From: Cryptomeria japonica
Taxonomy: Eukaryota > Streptophyta > Pinopsida > Cupressales > Cupressaceae
Direction of reading: 5' to 3'
Assembly: GCF_030272615.1 (NCBI RefSeq)
Contig: NC_081414.1
Span: 820,565,896 to 820,629,895 of the forward strand
DNA: 64,000 nucleotides
In this document: positions 62,397 through 64,000 of the stretch, in pieces
Numbering within the stretch: the stretch's first letter is position 1
Layout of the letters: each line of letters begins with the position of its first letter
The notes under the pieces: model-generated
Seen by the model: the letters and a program-made list of their open reading frames with translations, nothing else
The model's database searches: none
What the model was told of the DNA's origin: nothing
Position numbers and translations under genes: made by a program

Positions 62397-63250
62397 TGTT
62401 AGGATAAGGTGATTAAACTTGCAATCCTAAGCCATTCATATGTCTCCATGCTCCTTGGAAAGTGTTCCCTAGGACATGTGAGAAAAATATTAAATATTTG
62501 TACTTTATGGCTATTTGTAATTGCATTTTCAAGAGGTGAACAAGAAGAGGTGATAAAGATAAATAAAAAATGAACAAAATACACTCTTTCCCATGTCCAT
62601 ATTGAGACATGCAGTGTCATGCATGAAGTGACCAAGTTTGGGAAGAGAAAAGGTGTCCATTTGGGGATTTGAACAATCACCAAGAGTCATGGAGCACTCA
62701 AAATGTCTGAAGTCTAAGTGGCTTTGGATTCAAAACCCAAAGAGGAGTCACTTGAATATTTTTATTATTTTATTATGTCATATTGGGAATTCATTCTCCA
62801 AGGCATGGTTTCTTGGCAAGTGCTTTTCACCCCTTGTTTTGAAAAAACAACAGTGGTTTTTCCTGTCCCTTTGGGTTGTAAATTGGAGTCACCGAGTCAA
62901 GGCATAGTGGTTTTATCATAGTTTCTTTGAGCTTTGAAAGCAGTTCTAAGATCATTTGGAGAAGTGAAGTATATTATTCCTTTAGTCTCTATTTTAAATA
63001 TTAATAATATACTTGCCCTCATTCTTTGGTGGAGTTTTTTCTCGAATGGGTTTCTTCACGTAAATCTGGTGGCTTTTTTGGTATGATTAATTTTATATTT
63101 ATGTTGAATGGTACAATCACATGTTAATTTCAGATTTGGTTTCATATTTGGTAATATTTTTAGATTTATAATCACATACGAAAGTTAATATTGCAAGTTT
63201 TGTTCACTTGGTTTCTCAACATGATGAAGCTCCTTTAGATTTCTTTAATT
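62397..63250 (+). repeat. 3' LTR of the decayed Copia remnant
   Basis: It starts TGTTAGGATAAGGTG after the purine run. A GGTGGAGTTTTTTCTCG segment near 63.03 kb resembles the R/U5 part of Copia LTRs. The right end is uncertain because no partner LTR exists in the window. About 63.25-63.73 kb holds nothing recognisable. Confidence 0.6.
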
Positions 63251-63730
63251 TCATATTGTTATAGTAAATTTGTCGTGATAAAGAAATCATTTGAATTCCA
63301 CATGCAAAGGGTTTTCACACATAAATTTTGGGAAAAAAACACAATGCAAGAGTTTTCCCAAAAATTATTAACTAAAACATAAAATATTTGACTTATCTAT
63401 ACAATTAAACCTCCATTTTACTTTTTAACAATGACGACACATACAATTTATACCATTTGAATTTAAACATGTGTATTTCAAACTCTATTTTAAAAATAAA
63501 ATAACATAAATGGTTGGAAATGGTTAGATCATTCAAAATGCTTAAAACTTGATATTTTAAGAATAAATATCAAGAAATAGAGAATGATAAGAGTTCGAAC
63601 CTGTTCCATATAACCTTAATCATAGGGGTTGTTTCCCTAATCATTCTTAGAGGCTATTTCTTTTTAAAAGAGCAACACCATCATAAATCACATAGGTTGA
63701 GATTGATAGTATTATGAAAGAATAAGTATC

Positions 63731-64000
63731 TGGTAGATTACTGAGAGGGGGGGGGGGGTGAATCAGTAACTAGAAAAACTGATACAAACTTCCCAAACTC
63801 AAAATCAATCTCTCAAAGTAATATTATCAATGAATTATCACTGTCAAGATCAATACTCATAAGAATACTCAACATCATCCGATTAACTGTTACAACAACT
63901 TAACAATAAACAACATTCAACTTGTAAACATCCAAATGCTTCATCATATGTCAATACTTCATTTCTCAATGATTCCGATTATAATGCCTTATCATAAATA
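63731..64000 (-). repeat. Start of another LTR, cut by the window edge
   Basis: TTACTGAGAG, a G-run of 12 or 13 and TGAATCAGTAA match the terminal signature of the LTR ends at 31.88 and 37.77 kb, in the same orientation. Beyond about 40 bp the sequence differs from those LTRs, so it is a related but separate family whose body lies beyond 64000. Confidence 0.6.

Larger units (their letters stand above)
60233..63250 (+). mobile_element. Heavily decayed Ty1/Copia remnant, split by an LTR-like insertion
   Basis: An RT segment (about 60.26-60.83 kb) retains CKWVFKKKFG, YKARLVAKGYS and YVDDM-like sequence. RNase H (about 61.94-62.35 kb) retains SWMSKTHHIVSFSTSKVEYM. A purine run AAGTGAGAGAG then leads into a 3' LTR starting at 62397. 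Gag, protease, integrase and the 5' LTR are missing. It is broken in many places (well over ten lesions) and older than the two Copia elements upstream. The two coding pieces are separated by about 1.1 kb of foreign sequence. Confidence 0.8.

Overview
The window looks like nuclear DNA of a seed plant, most likely a conifer. It is AT-rich, dominated by old nested LTR retroelements, has long introns, and carries a TIR-NB-LRR gene whose N-terminus (basic PPIKRRKVE stretch followed by FDVFINHRGPD) has the style I associate with conifer TNLs. Species cannot be fixed from the sequence. No tRNA, rRNA or CRISPR array was recognised.

Layout. 0-16.4 kb is a nest of fossils: an LTR-like fragment (1-949), a broken Ty1/Copia element (about 1.1-5.9 kb), and an LTR element at 6005-13572 with both LTRs, a PBS, a PPT and a TAAAT target duplication. 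This last element has no recognisable pol. It carries a four-zinc-knuckle coding part and a long second coding region of unknown family. It sits inside an older minus-strand LTR element whose LTR starts at 16436. 18.4-22.1 kb (minus) holds exons 1 and 2 of the only host gene that looks intact as far as it can be seen, the GPI-transamidase subunit PIG-T/GPI16. Its C-terminal exon was not found in the window.

22-46 kb is intergenic and repeat-rich: a miniature LTR element (24.8-25.7 kb), a minus-strand LTR remnant (25.7-28.9 kb), a broken Copia with TACAC target duplications (31857-38966), and an unusual cluster of tandem duplications (40.5-42.4 kb). A possible exon of an unrecognised gene lies at 39577-39774 (minus).

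46.4-52.1 kb is a five-exon TNL resistance gene whose exon junctions all keep phase but which has three frameshifts and three in-frame stops, so it is called a pseudogene. Three generations of tandem duplication lie directly upstream of it. A 5'-truncated LINE (RT, zinc-finger, RNase H) starts about 12 bp after the TNL stop codon. The 5' half of another LINE (ORF1 and endonuclease) follows at 55.7-58.5 kb. 60.2-63.3 kb is a wrecked Copia split by an LTR-like insertion that contains a 41-bp minisatellite. The right edge (63.73 kb on) enters another LTR with the poly-G terminus shared by several elements here.

Only PIG-T is a good candidate for a working gene, and only its first two exons are visible. 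All percentages and ages are by-eye estimates.
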